64,000 nucleotides of DNA from Anaerolineae bacterium (GCA_022824465.1 JAJDZV010000008.1:62001-126000); one strand, 5' to 3'. Positions 9,541 through 18,888 are shown, counted from the stretch's first letter. Notes: generated by a model from the letters alone, not told the origin. Numbers and translations: made by a program.

Positions 9541-10944
9541 ATGCGCGTTCCCGCCCTACATACATTGGTCGCTACGATAGCCGGCGCAACGCTGGTATTG
9601 CTCGTCGGCTACTTTGTTTTGCGACCGCCCATGCCGCTGATCGTCAGCGCTGGCTTTGACCGTCCGGCAATCAGCCCCAACGCTGATGGCCGCGATGATG
9701 TCGCCGAATTCACCTACACGCTTTCACGACCCGCGTCCGTCAGTCTTGCCTTGACCAACGAAACGGGCAAAACCTTTTACTTTCGGCGCGACCAGCCGCG
9801 CAACGATGATGAATACAGCGTGCTCTTCAGCGGCGTTGTTGACGGTTTCCTTCATGAAGGCGAAACGGTCTATGGCGTGGTCGAAAGGCGGCTGATACCC
9901 AATGGACGGTACAGCTGGCGGCTGGACGCGGCGACCGACGCCGGGGAGACAATGAGCGCAACGGGCAATCTGCTCGTCGAAGCCGGTGACACGCCGCTGC
10001 CAATCATGTCGGAATTCCGCGTCGCGCCCGATGTTTTCTCGCCCAATCAAGATGGCGTGGCAGACCGGGTGAGCATCAACGTGTATCTGGAGAAAGATGT
10101 GGCGCGGCTCGATGTGTTCCTGCTGGGTCCGGATGGCGCGCGCATTCCAATCTCGGCGCGGGTGGAAGAGCGACAGTACGGCGAGGCGGGCCGTCACCGC
10201 TTCGACTACGAGGGCGGGATCGACCTGGGCGCGGACCCGCCCGCCGATGGCGTTTATCAAGTCATCGCTTTGGCGCAGGATCAAGTCGGGCAGCGGATGC
10301 GGATGGAGGGCGAGCTCACGATAGAGTTGGGCGGCAAGCCCTATGCCGAGATCAAGCCGCAGGCGGTCGGCGTGGAAGTCGCGTTTGCGGTGCAGGACTA
10401 TGACGGGCGCTATTTCTCCACAGCCGAGGCTTTGGGCGATCGGTTGCCGCTGCCGGATGATACGGCGTCGCTGGCGCATTCCCAATTGATAACCGTGCCC
10501 TTGGGGCGGATGATGGTGTTTCGGCTGACGGTGGACAATTATGGCGATGTGCCGATCAGAACCAGCGGACCGCCGCCGGGCACGGTTTACCAGCAGGATC
10601 AACTAGCGGGCAGCCTGGGCGCCTTTGATGAATCCGGCGTCTGGCGGGTAGGCTTGCAATGTGAGACTTCGATGACGAGCTTTCCATATCGCTGGGCGAT
10701 TGCCGCCGACGATAGGCTGTACGAAGTCGTTGACGAAGCCAGCGGAAACACATACCGCTATCTGGCGCCGAAGGCTAGCGCAGTCGTTTGGGGCGCCGTG
10801 CGTTTCACGCGAGCGGAGGCGCGCAACCCGCAGAATTGTTGGGCTGGGCTGATTCACGAAGATGTCGCCATTAGCCTGCGCAACAACCACGTCGGTATGC
10901 GCTCGATTATGATTGCCGACCCCAACTCGGGCGCCAGCGACTGA
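9541..10944 (+). CDS. Membrane-anchored protein with FlgD-type Ig-like domains
   Basis: 467 residues from ATG at 9541. An in-frame ATG at 9490 exists but overlaps a TAAAAT -10-like box (9486-9491), so the later start is preferred. One transmembrane helix (about 6-28) is followed by a long extracellular region. Two motifs, ISPNADGRDD and FSPNQDGVADR, start Ig-like repeats of the FlgD/gliding-motility C-terminal type, which occur in secreted and surface proteins. The last ~200 residues are not recognised. Two glycosyltransferase genes follow within 20 bases, so a role in envelope or surface polysaccharide handling is possible but inferred only from position. Confidence 0.7.
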   Translation: MRVPALHTLVATIAGATLVLLVGYFVLRPPMPLIVSAGFDRPAISPNADGRDDVAEFTYTLSRPASVSLALTNETGKTFYFRRDQPRNDDEYSVLFSGVVDGFLHEGETVYGVVERRLIPNGRYSWRLDAATDAGETMSATGNLLVEAGDTPLPIMSEFRVAPDVFSPNQDGVADRVSINVYLEKDVARLDVFLLGPDGARIPISARVEERQYGEAGRHRFDYEGGIDLGADPPADGVYQVIALAQDQVGQRMRMEGELTIELGGKPYAEIKPQAVGVEVAFAVQDYDGRYFSTAEALGDRLPLPDDTASLAHSQLITVPLGRMMVFRLTVDNYGDVPIRTSGPPPGTVYQQDQLAGSLGAFDESGVWRVGLQCETSMTSFPYRWAIAADDRLYEVVDEASGNTYRYLAPKASAVVWGAVRFTRAEARNPQNCWAGLIHEDVAISLRNNHVGMRSIMIADPNSGASD

Positions 10945-10964
10945 GCGGCGAAGGCGGGTGATTC

Positions 10965-11894
10965 ATGACTGATTTGGCGGTCGCGATAGTTAGCTGGAAT
11001 AGCGCGCGCGTCATTGAAGATGCCTTGCGGAGCCTGATCGACGACTTGAAAGAAAGCGGCTTGGAATACGAGATTTGGCTGGTGGATTCGGCGTCCAGCG
11101 ATGACTCGGTCAGGATCGTCAGAGAGGTCTTCGCTGATGTCAAGCTGGTCGCTTGCGCCGAGAATATCGGTTTCGGCGCGTCCAATAATCTGGCTCTGCG
11201 GCGGATGGGCTTTGTGGACGGCGCGCGGATCAAAGAGCTGCCGAAGGCGGTGTTCCTGCTGAATCCGGACACGATCACGCATCGGGGCGCATGCCGACGG
11301 CTTTATGACGCTTTGATCGCGAGTGACGAAGCGGGATTGGCGGGCGCGCGGCTGACCTTCGCCGACGGCAGCTTTCAGCACAGCGCTTTCCGCTTTCCGG
11401 ACTTGCGCCAGCTCTGGACCGAGTTCTTCCCGACCCCGGGCCGCCTGATTGAAGGATCCTTCAATGGGCGTTATCCGCGGGCTTGGTACGCGGCGGCCGA
11501 ACCGTTTGAGGTGGACTTCACCCTGGGCGCGACCATGATGCTCAAGCGAGAAGTGATATTGCGGACGGGCGGATTTGATGAAAGATTTTTCATGTATTGC
11601 GAAGAGATCGACTGGGCATTGCGCATAAAGCAAGCGGGCTGGCGGGTGATTTGCGCGCCAGCGGCGCACGTGACGCATATTGGCGGCGGCAGCACATCGC
11701 AGGCGCGGCCGAGCAGCTTGATACATCTTTGGAAAAGCAGGCTATTATTGTTCGACAAGTATTATCCCCGCTGGAAACGCTTGGCGGCGCGTCGGTTGCT
11801 CATTGCGGGCATGCGGCGTCAATTGATGGCGAGCGGCGGCGATGATGAGTTGAGGCGCGCCTGCCGCAAAGTGATAGAGATGGCAAGGTCATGA
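10965..11894 (+). CDS. Glycosyltransferase family 2 (rhamnosyltransferase-like)
   Basis: 309 residues with a GT-A fold. The N-terminal AIVSWNSARVIEDAL and WLVDSASSDDS blocks are followed by NIGFGASNN and LLNPDTI, where the metal-binding DxD appears as NPD, and later by FFMYCEEIDWALR, which carries the general-base acidic pair. This pattern is that of WbbL/rhamnosyltransferase-type GT2 enzymes that extend polysaccharides using nucleotide sugars at the inner membrane. The stop overlaps the next start by four bases (ATGA at 11891), so the two glycosyltransferases are translationally coupled. The acceptor cannot be predicted. Confidence 0.85.
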   Translation: MTDLAVAIVSWNSARVIEDALRSLIDDLKESGLEYEIWLVDSASSDDSVRIVREVFADVKLVACAENIGFGASNNLALRRMGFVDGARIKELPKAVFLLNPDTITHRGACRRLYDALIASDEAGLAGARLTFADGSFQHSAFRFPDLRQLWTEFFPTPGRLIEGSFNGRYPRAWYAAAEPFEVDFTLGATMMLKREVILRTGGFDERFFMYCEEIDWALRIKQAGWRVICAPAAHVTHIGGGSTSQARPSSLIHLWKSRLLLFDKYYPRWKRLAARRLLIAGMRRQLMASGGDDELRRACRKVIEMARS

Positions 11895-12655
11895 CACATC
11901 TCACCGCCATCGTGCTCACGCATAACGAAGCCGGGCAAATAGCGGACTGCATCAAGACCCTGCGCTTTGCCGACCGCATCATCATCTTTGATTCCTTCAG
12001 CAGCGATGAAACCGTGTCGATCGCCCAGGCGAATGGGGCGGATATCCTGCAGCATGAATTCGAGAACTATGCCGCTCAGCGCAACGCAGCCCTTGACGCG
12101 GTGAATGAAATGACCGACTGGGTGTTGTTTGTCGATGCCGACGAACGCATCACGGATGTATTGGCGGCGGAGATTCGCGAGAAGATGCTTCATCCGGGTT
12201 ACGCTGGCTGGCGGCTGCCGCGGCACAATTACATCTTCGGCATTCTAACCAAAGGGGCGGGCTGGTATCCCGATTATCAGACGAGGCTCTTGCGCGTCGG
12301 GCAAGCGCAATATGACCGCGGACGGCCCGTGCATGAAGTGGTTAAGCTTTATGGCGACGAAGGCGCCATGCGCAATCCCATCATTCACTACAATTATGCG
12401 GATATCGCGCAATTCATGGACAAGCAGGAATACTATACTGAGTTAGACGCGCAGAACCTATTTGCCAAAGGCGTAATTCCGCGGCGACACAACTTCATTC
12501 TGCAGCCGCTTCGTCATTTCTATTGGCGCTTCGTGACGCTGGGCGGTTATCGCGACCGCTGGCACGGCTTGCGGCTGTCGCTGCTGATGGCTAGGTACGA
12601 GTATCGCAAGTACCAGCGATTAGCGGCGCTACGGCAAAGGCGTCAATCGAGCTAG
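11891..12655 (+). CDS. Glycosyltransferase family 2 (LPS-core WaaE/KdtX-like)
   Basis: 254 residues. The opening TAIVLTHNEAGQIADCI, then FADRIIIFDSFSSDET, NYAAQRNAAL and WVLFVDADER (DxD) match the short GT2 proteins related to WaaE/KdtX that add sugars to lipid-linked acceptors. The C-terminal FYWRFVTLGGYRDRWHGL block is also typical and probably membrane-associated. Overlaps the preceding glycosyltransferase by four bases and ends convergent with hpf. Sugar and acceptor are not determinable from sequence. Confidence 0.83.
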   Translation: MTHLTAIVLTHNEAGQIADCIKTLRFADRIIIFDSFSSDETVSIAQANGADILQHEFENYAAQRNAALDAVNEMTDWVLFVDADERITDVLAAEIREKMLHPGYAGWRLPRHNYIFGILTKGAGWYPDYQTRLLRVGQAQYDRGRPVHEVVKLYGDEGAMRNPIIHYNYADIAQFMDKQEYYTELDAQNLFAKGVIPRRHNFILQPLRHFYWRFVTLGGYRDRWHGLRLSLLMARYEYRKYQRLAALRQRRQSS

Positions 12656-12680
12656 AAGGCATCCGCGGCGCCCGAAACAT

Positions 12681-13277
12681 CTACTGTGGCACGAGAATGC
12701 CATAGCCCCCGTTGTCACGCCGATATAGCACGTTGACCTGCGCCGACTCGGCGTTCATGAACAGGTAGAAGCTATGATCCAGCAATTCCAATTGCTCGAT
12801 CGCTTCTTCCTCGCGCATCGGCATCAACTCGACCTGTTTGCGGCGGAGAATCTCGATTGACGCCTCTGCTTCCGCTTCCGGCAGATCGTAGCCCGGGACG
12901 ACTTCGGCGACATCAAGCTCGGCGACGGTCGCGCGATAGCGATCGCGCACACGCTGGTTTTTGGATTTGCGTTTGCTTTTGAAGCGCTCGATCTGGCGAT
13001 GAAGTTTGTCAACGGCTTTGTTGATGGCGAAGCGAATGGTATCGCGGTTTTCAATGTCCATGCGCTCTTCGGCGCGCAGGATGGCGCCGCGGGCATGTTG
13101 CACGGTGATCTGGGCGATCGCGATATCGGCGCCACGATGCGTGCGAATAATGGCGAGTTCGACGCCCACATGAGCGATATTGGGCAGATAGCGATCGAGT
13201 TTATCGATCCGCGTCCGCGTGTAACGATCGAGCGATTCGGAAATCCTGATGCCATCACCATGAATGCTGATATCCAT
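12681..13277 (-). CDS. hpf: Ribosome hibernation promoting factor, long form
   Basis: 198 residues, the long HPF type that dimerises 70S ribosomes into 100S particles in stationary phase. The N-terminal S30AE domain (1-105) begins MDISIHGDGIRISESL, and the linker is charged. The C-terminal dimerisation domain has HSFYLFMNAES and RDNGGYGILVP. It follows comF on the same strand with 24 bases between them, an order also common in Firmicutes. Confidence 0.93.
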   Translation of the reverse strand: MDISIHGDGIRISESLDRYTRTRIDKLDRYLPNIAHVGVELAIIRTHRGADIAIAQITVQHARGAILRAEERMDIENRDTIRFAINKAVDKLHRQIERFKSKRKSKNQRVRDRYRATVAELDVAEVVPGYDLPEAEAEASIEILRRKQVELMPMREEEAIEQLELLDHSFYLFMNAESAQVNVLYRRDNGGYGILVPQ

Positions 13278-13301
13278 AGTCTTTCTCCTTGCGCCAAGCG
13301 T

Positions 13302-13994
13302 CTAAGTTTGTGAAGCGCTGACGGTGATTCCGTAAACCGATTCTGCCTGCTGCCGCTGGAGCGCCCGCGCGCATTCGCTCAATGTTGAGCCGGTTGTAAG
13401 CACATCATCGACAAGCAATACGGACTTGCCGGCCACATCGGCGCTTGCGCTAAACGCGCCCGCCACATTACGCCGGCGTTCGGCCGCGGTCAATCTCGCC
13501 TGCTGATCAGTATCGCGAGTCCTCCTTAGCCAAGCCGATTCACAAGGCAAGGCCAGCTCGCGCGCAACAGGCTGGCTCAAAACATCGGACTGATTATACC
13601 CGCGATCCATCTCACGGTCGGTGTGCAAGGGCACGGGCACGATGACATCAATCGGCCAGGTCTGGCGGCGGAGCACAGCCAGCAGGCGCTCTGCCAGCGG
13701 CTGACAGAGGTCGAGCGCATCGTTGTATTTGAAAGCCCTTACGGCGGCTCTCAGGATGCCCGCTTGTGGGCCGGTGGCGCATAAGCCGGCGAAGCCTTCG
13801 AGCTCTCTCGTTGCGATTTCAAGCGGAACCGCCGCCAGCCGATTGCCGCACTCGACGCACAGGCGACAGTCCACGCGGCTGCAAAGGGCGCATTTGGGCG
13901 GAAAAACCAAGTCAAGGAGCCAGTTGCCAGCGCCAAAGGCGAGCGTATGCCATCTTGAAACAAAGTTTGAAGTGGCTGCTGCTGGCTGAGTCAT
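13302..13994 (-). CDS. comF: ComF-family phosphoribosyltransferase-like protein
   Basis: 230 residues. An N-terminal zinc-binding segment has cysteines in CALCSRVDCRLCVECG (residues 35-50). A type I PRTase fold follows, with the PRPP-binding motif LLVDDVLTTGST near residue 190 and the family block VPVPLHTDREMDRGYNQS. In transformable bacteria ComF takes part in DNA uptake or handling of incoming strands. No other competence genes are nearby except yifB (comM-like, 41 kb). The leader carries an extended -10 candidate at 14039-14047. Confidence 0.88.
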   Translation of the reverse strand: MTQPAAATSNFVSRWHTLAFGAGNWLLDLVFPPKCALCSRVDCRLCVECGNRLAAVPLEIATRELEGFAGLCATGPQAGILRAAVRAFKYNDALDLCQPLAERLLAVLRRQTWPIDVIVPVPLHTDREMDRGYNQSDVLSQPVARELALPCESAWLRRTRDTDQQARLTAAERRRNVAGAFSASADVAGKSVLLVDDVLTTGSTLSECARALQRQQAESVYGITVSASQT

Positions 13995-14038
13995 CGGCGT
14001 CGATTTCCCGCGAGAGACACGGCAACTGCTTCGCCCCC

Positions 14039-14047
14039 ATTATATCA
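14039..14047 (-). promoter_or_regulatory. Extended -10 promoter for comF-hpf
   Basis: The minus strand reads TGATATAAT, a perfect TGn plus TATAAT, 45 bases before the comF start. The -35 region is poor. Confidence 0.55.
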
Positions 14048-14111
14048 TGATTGGCTGGGGCATGAGCCGACGTTATAGTTTCTCCGCCGGCTAATGTCAG
14101 AGGTGATATCG

Positions 14112-14120
14112 TGCTATATT
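14112..14120 (+). promoter_or_regulatory. Extended -10 promoter for pgeF-yggS
   Basis: TGCTATATT ends two bases before the first ATG of the pgeF frame (14123). The transcript would therefore start inside that codon or just after it, which favours the downstream TTG start at 14168. Confidence 0.45.
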
Positions 14121-14122
14121 AG

Positions 14123-14947
14123 ATGCGGAAAGGGAGACGGCTGGCGGCGACGCTTGCGGAGGACGATTTGCTGGAGCGGATCAGCAAGGCAGGACTGACA
14201 TTCTATCGCAACGGCGCCTGGAAAGATCTGCGTCATGGCATATTCACTCGGCGCGGCGGCGTCAGTGATTTGCATTGGGCGTCTTTGAACCTTGGCGCGT
14301 CGATCGGCGATGACCGGGCCGCGGTCGAGGAGAATCATCGGCGAATGTATGCGGCGGCCGCGGTCAATCCGAAGCGCGCGGTCAGTTGTTGGCTCGTGCA
14401 TAGCGTCAGGACGCTCGTCATCAATGGGCGCTCGCCCGCGATTGGCCGCCTCGAGAAAGCCGACGCGCTGATTACCGATCAAGCGGACCGGCCGCTTGTT
14501 ATGCGCTACGCCGATTGCGTCCCCTTGCTGCTTTACGATCCGGAGAGGCGGGCGATTGGCTTGGGTCACGCCGGTTGGCGCGGTACGGTAAAAGGAATGG
14601 CGGGTGTGATGGCGCGTCAGATGAAGGCGGCGTTTGGCTGTCGACCGGAGAACATTCAGGCTTTGATTGGCCCGGCGATCTCGCGGCGGCGCTACGTCGT
14701 TGGCGAGGACGTCGTGGCGGCAGCCAATGCCTACTTTGGCGAAGACGCCGGCGTGATTGTGACTGACCCAGCTGAAAGGACGGCGACCTTTGATTTGTGG
14801 CGAGCCAACCGCCTGGATCTTGAAGGGAACGGAGTGAAGCAGGTGGCGACGCTGGAAATCTGCACCTTCGAAAACTCGGACGAATTCTATTCTCATCGGG
14901 CTGAACGCGGGTTGACCGGGCGATTTGGGGCGGTAATCTCGTTATGA
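14123..14947 (+). CDS. pgeF: Purine nucleoside phosphorylase / laccase-domain protein (YfiH, PgeF)
   Basis: Up to 274 residues. The family removes wrongly incorporated residues in peptidoglycan precursors (PgeF) and acts on purine nucleosides (LACC1). [26 protein letters not shown] and GHAGWRGTVKGM give the metal-binding Cys and His ligands, and FENSDEFYSHR is near the end. Two starts are possible: ATG 14123, or TTG 14168. The latter has a strong GGAGG six bases upstream and suits the promoter at 14112-14120. The stop overlaps yggS by four bases. Confidence 0.9.
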   Translation: MRKGRRLAATLAEDDLLERISKAGLTFYRNGAWKDLRHGIFTRRGGVSDLHWASLNLGASIGDDRAAVEENHRRMYAAAAVNPKRAVSCWLVHSVRTLVINGRSPAIGRLEKADALITDQADRPLVMRYADCVPLLLYDPERRAIGLGHAGWRGTVKGMAGVMARQMKAAFGCRPENIQALIGPAISRRRYVVGEDVVAAANAYFGEDAGVIVTDPAERTATFDLWRANRLDLEGNGVKQVATLEICTFENSDEFYSHRAERGLTGRFGAVISL

Positions 14948-15666
14948 GCGTGGCTGATAACATCAGGCGCGTCCATGACCGCGTGGCTGCGGCTTGCATT
15001 CGGGCGAATCGCGATCCGGACGAGGTGACGCTAGTCGGGATAAGCAAGCTGAAAACCGTTGACGAGATCGTCGGCGCCATTGATGCCGGGCTGCAACATA
15101 TCGGCGAAAATCGCGTAGAAGAAGCCATAAGCAAAATCCCGCTGGTCAGAGCGCGGACATCTCGCCCGGTGACTTGGCACATGGTCGGTCATGTGCAAAG
15201 TCGCAAAGCCCGTCAGGTTGTGGACTGCTTTGATGTGGCGCAGTCGGTCGACAGCGTCAGGCTGGCGCGACGGCTATCGCGATTTGCGGCGGAAAAGGGA
15301 CGTGAACTGGACGCGCTGCTGGAGATAAATGTTTCGGGAGAAGCATCGAAATACGGATTTAGGGGTTATAATTGGTATCGGGATGCGGCGGTGAGGTCTG
15401 GGCTATTGGAAGCGATCGACGAGGTGACGCAGTTGCCGAATCTGAAGGCGCGCGGGTTGATGACGATGGCGCCCTTTGGCGTGGATGAAGCGACGATTCG
15501 AAGGGTGTTCGCTGATTTGTATAGCTTGCGCGAGGAATTGCAGACGGTGGCGGGCGCGCGGCTGCCGGTGCTGAGTATGGGAATGACCGACGACTTTGAG
15601 TTGGCGATTGAAGAGGGCGCGACAATGGTGCGCGTCGGTCGCGCGATTTTTGGAGCAAGAGCTTAG
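14944..15666 (+). CDS. yggS: PLP homeostasis protein, YggS/PLPBP family
   Basis: 240 residues, an alanine-racemase-fold protein that carries pyridoxal 5'-phosphate and balances the PLP pool. The PLP lysine is in LVGISKLKT near residue 36; the blocks [23 protein letters not shown] and [15 protein letters not shown] are diagnostic. Translationally coupled to pgeF by an ATGA overlap and followed by yggT, the conserved pgeF-yggS-yggT order. Confidence 0.94.
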   Translation: MSVADNIRRVHDRVAAACIRANRDPDEVTLVGISKLKTVDEIVGAIDAGLQHIGENRVEEAISKIPLVRARTSRPVTWHMVGHVQSRKARQVVDCFDVAQSVDSVRLARRLSRFAAEKGRELDALLEINVSGEASKYGFRGYNWYRDAAVRSGLLEAIDEVTQLPNLKARGLMTMAPFGVDEATIRRVFADLYSLREELQTVAGARLPVLSMGMTDDFELAIEEGATMVRVGRAIFGARA

Positions 15667-15697
15667 AAGGAAAGACTAAAGAAAGGTTGTGAAACTA

Positions 15698-15943
15698 ATG
15701 TCCGCACTGTTTGAAGCGCTCTATCTTGCGCTGACGGCATATCAGTTTATCTTGCTGGCTCGCGTCGTGATGAGTTGGCTGCCGAATCTCGATCCCAACA
15801 ACCCGATTGTTCGGGGACTGTATCAAGTAACCGAACCGGTCTTGGCGCCGATACGCAGCGCCTTGCCGCCAATGGGCGGGATTGACCTGAGCCCCTTGGT
15901 GGTCTTCCTGGGCATCAGCGTGCTCATGCAGCTGGTGCTATAA
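15698..15943 (+). CDS. yggT: YggT family integral membrane protein
   Basis: 81 residues from ATG at 15698; a GTG at 15689 is in frame but only two bases from the GAAAGG ribosome site, so ATG is preferred. Two hydrophobic helices flank the conserved segment LPNLDPNNPIV and the block EPVLAPIRSALPP, hallmarks of YggT, a small membrane protein linked to osmotic tolerance and cell-envelope upkeep. Third gene of the pgeF-yggS-yggT run. It ends convergent with the zinc-ribbon gene; no clear terminator is seen in the 64-base gap. Confidence 0.9.
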   Translation: MSALFEALYLALTAYQFILLARVVMSWLPNLDPNNPIVRGLYQVTEPVLAPIRSALPPMGGIDLSPLVVFLGISVLMQLVL

Positions 15944-16007
15944 GCGCCGGACGCCGAGCAGCGTCTGACTGGCTGATTGCGACACGTGGGAAGACGGCGT
16001 CGCCAGA

Positions 16008-16709
16008 CTAGAGCTTGATCAGAATCCGACCACAGCTCTGACAGTTGACCATATCGCTGCCGCGGTTGATGGCGGTGACGACCATACTGTTTTGTTCGAT
16101 GCCGCATACGGTGCAGGCATCGTCTCTCAGAACCGATACCGGACGATTGGCGTTTTTTGCGCGCATGCTGTTGTATTGCTTGTAGATTTCCGCCGGAATT
16201 TTGTTGACCGCGGCTTTGCGCTTCGTCAACTGTTCAGCGACTGTCGCGGCCAGCGCCTCTTTTTCTTCCAATAGCTCTTTGTTCTCGGCGGAGCGGTCGG
16301 CCTTGGCTTGCGTCAAGCTCGTTTCGCGATCGTTCAATGTCTGCTTAAACTCATCGCGCTCAGCGGCAATCCGCTTGAGTTCGTCGTCAAGGACGTCTCG
16401 GCGGCGCGTCAGCGAGTCCAGTTCCATTTGCAGGTCTTGCAATTCCTTGGGGTTTTTAACTTCGCCGCTGTATAGCAATGACTCGCTCGCCTGACGTTTG
16501 TCCACAAGCGCGGCGATTTCGAGCTCCATGTCTTTGGCGCGTTTTTCGGCAATATCGTATTCCTCCTGGGCTTTGGCGCATTCGGTTTCCGCCGCGCGGA
16601 GGGCTTCGTCGTCTTCCATCTGCTGCGTGATGCTCTTTATGCGTTTGGTATGGTCGATGATTTCAAGTTCCATCTGTTGAACACGATAGAGCGCCAGTAC
16701 ATCCGACAT
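16008..16709 (-). CDS. Coiled-coil protein with C4 zinc ribbon (DUF164/CdsZ type)
   Basis: 233 residues from ATG at 16709 (a frame extension to 16727 is less likely). Residues 10-170 are almost continuous coiled coil with heptad-like Glu/Lys/Leu patterns. The C-terminal zinc ribbon has CTVCG and CQSCGRIL near residues 200 and 225. The family is widespread, acts in the cytoplasm, and has been tied to nucleic-acid or secretion-associated roles in some bacteria. No function is assigned here. Confidence 0.82.
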   Translation of the reverse strand: MSDVLALYRVQQMELEIIDHTKRIKSITQQMEDDEALRAAETECAKAQEEYDIAEKRAKDMELEIAALVDKRQASESLLYSGEVKNPKELQDLQMELDSLTRRRDVLDDELKRIAAERDEFKQTLNDRETSLTQAKADRSAENKELLEEKEALAATVAEQLTKRKAAVNKIPAEIYKQYNSMRAKNANRPVSVLRDDACTVCGIEQNSMVVTAINRGSDMVNCQSCGRILIKL

Positions 16710-16828
16710 GGTTCTTGTCCTTGTCAAAGAAACACGGTCACCTGATAGCTTCCTAATAATAACGCAAGTTGTAAACTACTGTTCAGGGGAATTTCTCAAA
16801 TTGACAGCGAGCGGGAAGCGGAGCCGGC

Positions 16829-18337
16829 TTGTCCAGAATTCGCGAGGGATCGAGTAAGTGGAGGTCTCTGCACCGGTTGACCACCGAGCGGGCGGCGATC
16901 GTCATCGTCTTTATGCTTCTCTTCGCCATGGCGAGCCGCGTTGCCATAGAACCGGACATGTGGTGGCATCTTCGAGTCGGGCAGCAGATCTTAGAGACAG
17001 GCGACCCGGTGTATGCCGATAGTTTCACACATACGCAGCCGGGGCGCATACACAAGAATCACAGCTGGCTGTCTCAGGTAGTGATGGCGTGGTTGTGGCG
17101 CGCGTTTGGGCATTTGGGACTTACTGTATTTGTGGCTTCCATTGCGGTTGTCGCTATGGCGTTTATCTACCGTACGGGCCGCGGAAGCATTTATGCGCAG
17201 TCTTTTGCGCTGGTCCTGAGCGGAGCTTGCGCTGCCGCAGTGTGGTCGCCGCGTCCGCAGATGTTCACGTTTCTGTGCGCCGCGATTCTGCTATTCTTGC
17301 TGCGGCGGCACAAGGACAATCGTCTACGCCGATGTTGGCTGCTGTCGCTACTGATGTGGCTGTGGGCGAATCTTCACGCCGGCTACATCGTCGGTTTTGT
17401 CATCGTTTTGGCGTACCTGCTGGGCGAAGCGCTGAATCAGGTCTTTGGCGCTGGCGAGCCAGTGGTCGCTTGGCGGAGATTGTGGCGGCTAGGCGCCGTC
17501 GCATTGTTTTCGCTGGCGCTGCTGCCGATCAATCCGCTGGGTCTCGATGTTTATGCGGTGCCGTTTGAAACATTCGGCATCAGCGGCCTGCGCGATTTCG
17601 TTCAGGAGTGGATGTCGCCGGATTTCGCGCATCCTGCGACTTGGCCCTTTGTCGGTCTGGCGCTTGCCCTGCTCGCAGCCTGCTGGGCGAGCAGGCGCGG
17701 GTTTGACTTCGGCGACTTTTTCCTGGCGGGCGGAACCTTTTTTATGGCGCTGTCTTCAGCGCGCCACATCTCGTTTTTCGCCCTCGTTGCAACGCCGATC
17801 ATTGCCAGGCATCTCCATGCGTTGGCAGTACGCAATGGCTGGAGCATCAGACGAGGCGGCGAGGCGTCCACTGTTGGTCTGGCGCTGAACCTCGCGCTTG
17901 TTGGCCTGGTTGCGTTCGGCACACTTGCGCGCGTCGCCTATGTGTCAAGCTCGGACGCGGTCGATCGGGCGCTGGCCTTGAATTATCCGGTGGCTAGCGC
18001 CGCGCATTTACAGGACTCGGCCATAGAGGGCAATCTCTTCAACAGCTATAACTGGGGCGGTTATCTGATTCTGTACGCGCCGGACTTGCCGGTATTCATT
18101 GACGGCCGTACGGACTTGCACCGCCATGCCTTGGCGGAATATGCGGCGGCGGCATTCGGGACGCGCGCGTGGGAAGACGTCTTCGCCAGGCGCGACATTG
18201 GCGTCGCACTGATTGAACGCGACAGTCCGCTGGCGTCCAGGCTTGACGAGGACGCGCGTTGGCGGCTTGAATTCCAGGACGAGGCATCTAGCGTCTTTGT
18301 CTTGATCAAGGCCAACGGGGAAGTGGACCGGCAATGA
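16829..18337 (+). CDS. Polytopic membrane protein, GT-C-like
   Basis: 502 residues with about nine to eleven hydrophobic segments between residues 20 and 390 and a soluble C-terminal part of ~110 residues. The first extracytoplasmic loop contains DMWWHLRVGQQILETGDPV and IHKNHSWLSQ. An acidic/aromatic loop after the first helix is what GT-C mannosyltransferase-like enzymes use for catalysis. The C-terminal YNWGGYLILY and VFIDGRTDLH are also conserved in such proteins as I remember them. The start is TTG at 16829 with no strong ribosome site. The next gene overlaps by four bases. Function unproven. Confidence 0.6.
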   Translation: MSRIREGSSKWRSLHRLTTERAAIVIVFMLLFAMASRVAIEPDMWWHLRVGQQILETGDPVYADSFTHTQPGRIHKNHSWLSQVVMAWLWRAFGHLGLTVFVASIAVVAMAFIYRTGRGSIYAQSFALVLSGACAAAVWSPRPQMFTFLCAAILLFLLRRHKDNRLRRCWLLSLLMWLWANLHAGYIVGFVIVLAYLLGEALNQVFGAGEPVVAWRRLWRLGAVALFSLALLPINPLGLDVYAVPFETFGISGLRDFVQEWMSPDFAHPATWPFVGLALALLAACWASRRGFDFGDFFLAGGTFFMALSSARHISFFALVATPIIARHLHALAVRNGWSIRRGGEASTVGLALNLALVGLVAFGTLARVAYVSSSDAVDRALALNYPVASAAHLQDSAIEGNLFNSYNWGGYLILYAPDLPVFIDGRTDLHRHALAEYAAAAFGTRAWEDVFARRDIGVALIERDSPLASRLDEDARWRLEFQDEASSVFVLIKANGEVDRQ

Positions 18338-18888
18338 AGAAGAGGTACCGTGAGCGCGCCTTGAATGTGCTGTTCGCGCGTTTGCAGTCGGATGACTTCG
18401 ATCAGCGGGAGCACGCGCTATTTCAGTTGGCGATTGTGCTTCGCCGGTCAAACTCAGCCGGTGTAACGAATGACATGCCGGCGCTTGACAGCGAAAACTT
18501 GCCTCGTGAATTGCGGCGTCTACGGCTCGGCGACGAGGAGCAGGACCAAGTCCTTCATCAGTTGATGCGTGTGATCGCCCGCCGCGACGAAAGTCGAGCG
18601 ACCGCCTTGTGGACTCTGGGCGGCGTCGCGCCTGATATCGCCTGGACGCCGACGCTGGAGTTGCTGGCGCGGCGCGGAGCGGAGCTGAATCGCGAGGAGG
18701 CGTATCAAGTTTGTCGCGCGCTTCGACGCTGGCTGTCTTCGTCTGGCCAGTCGCTAGCGCTGGGAAATGCGAGCGGCGCAGATTTCGATCCAATTGGGCT
18801 CATCCGAGTCTGGTCGGCCTCCGACTGCGAAGACCTAGGTGGCGCGGCGCGGAACCTGCTCCGCGAAATCTGCCGGCCGAATTACTGA
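18334..18888 (+). CDS. Hypothetical helical (HEAT-like) protein
   Basis: 184 residues, soluble, mostly helical and highly charged, with short leucine-rich helices that resemble degenerate HEAT units (FDQREHALFQLAIVL, ESRATALWTLGGVA). No catalytic motif or signal peptide. Its ATG overlaps the stop of the membrane protein upstream (ATGA at 18334), so the two are probably made together and may interact. Confidence 0.6.
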   Translation: MKKRYRERALNVLFARLQSDDFDQREHALFQLAIVLRRSNSAGVTNDMPALDSENLPRELRRLRLGDEEQDQVLHQLMRVIARRDESRATALWTLGGVAPDIAWTPTLELLARRGAELNREEAYQVCRALRRWLSSSGQSLALGNASGADFDPIGLIRVWSASDCEDLGGAARNLLREICRPNY

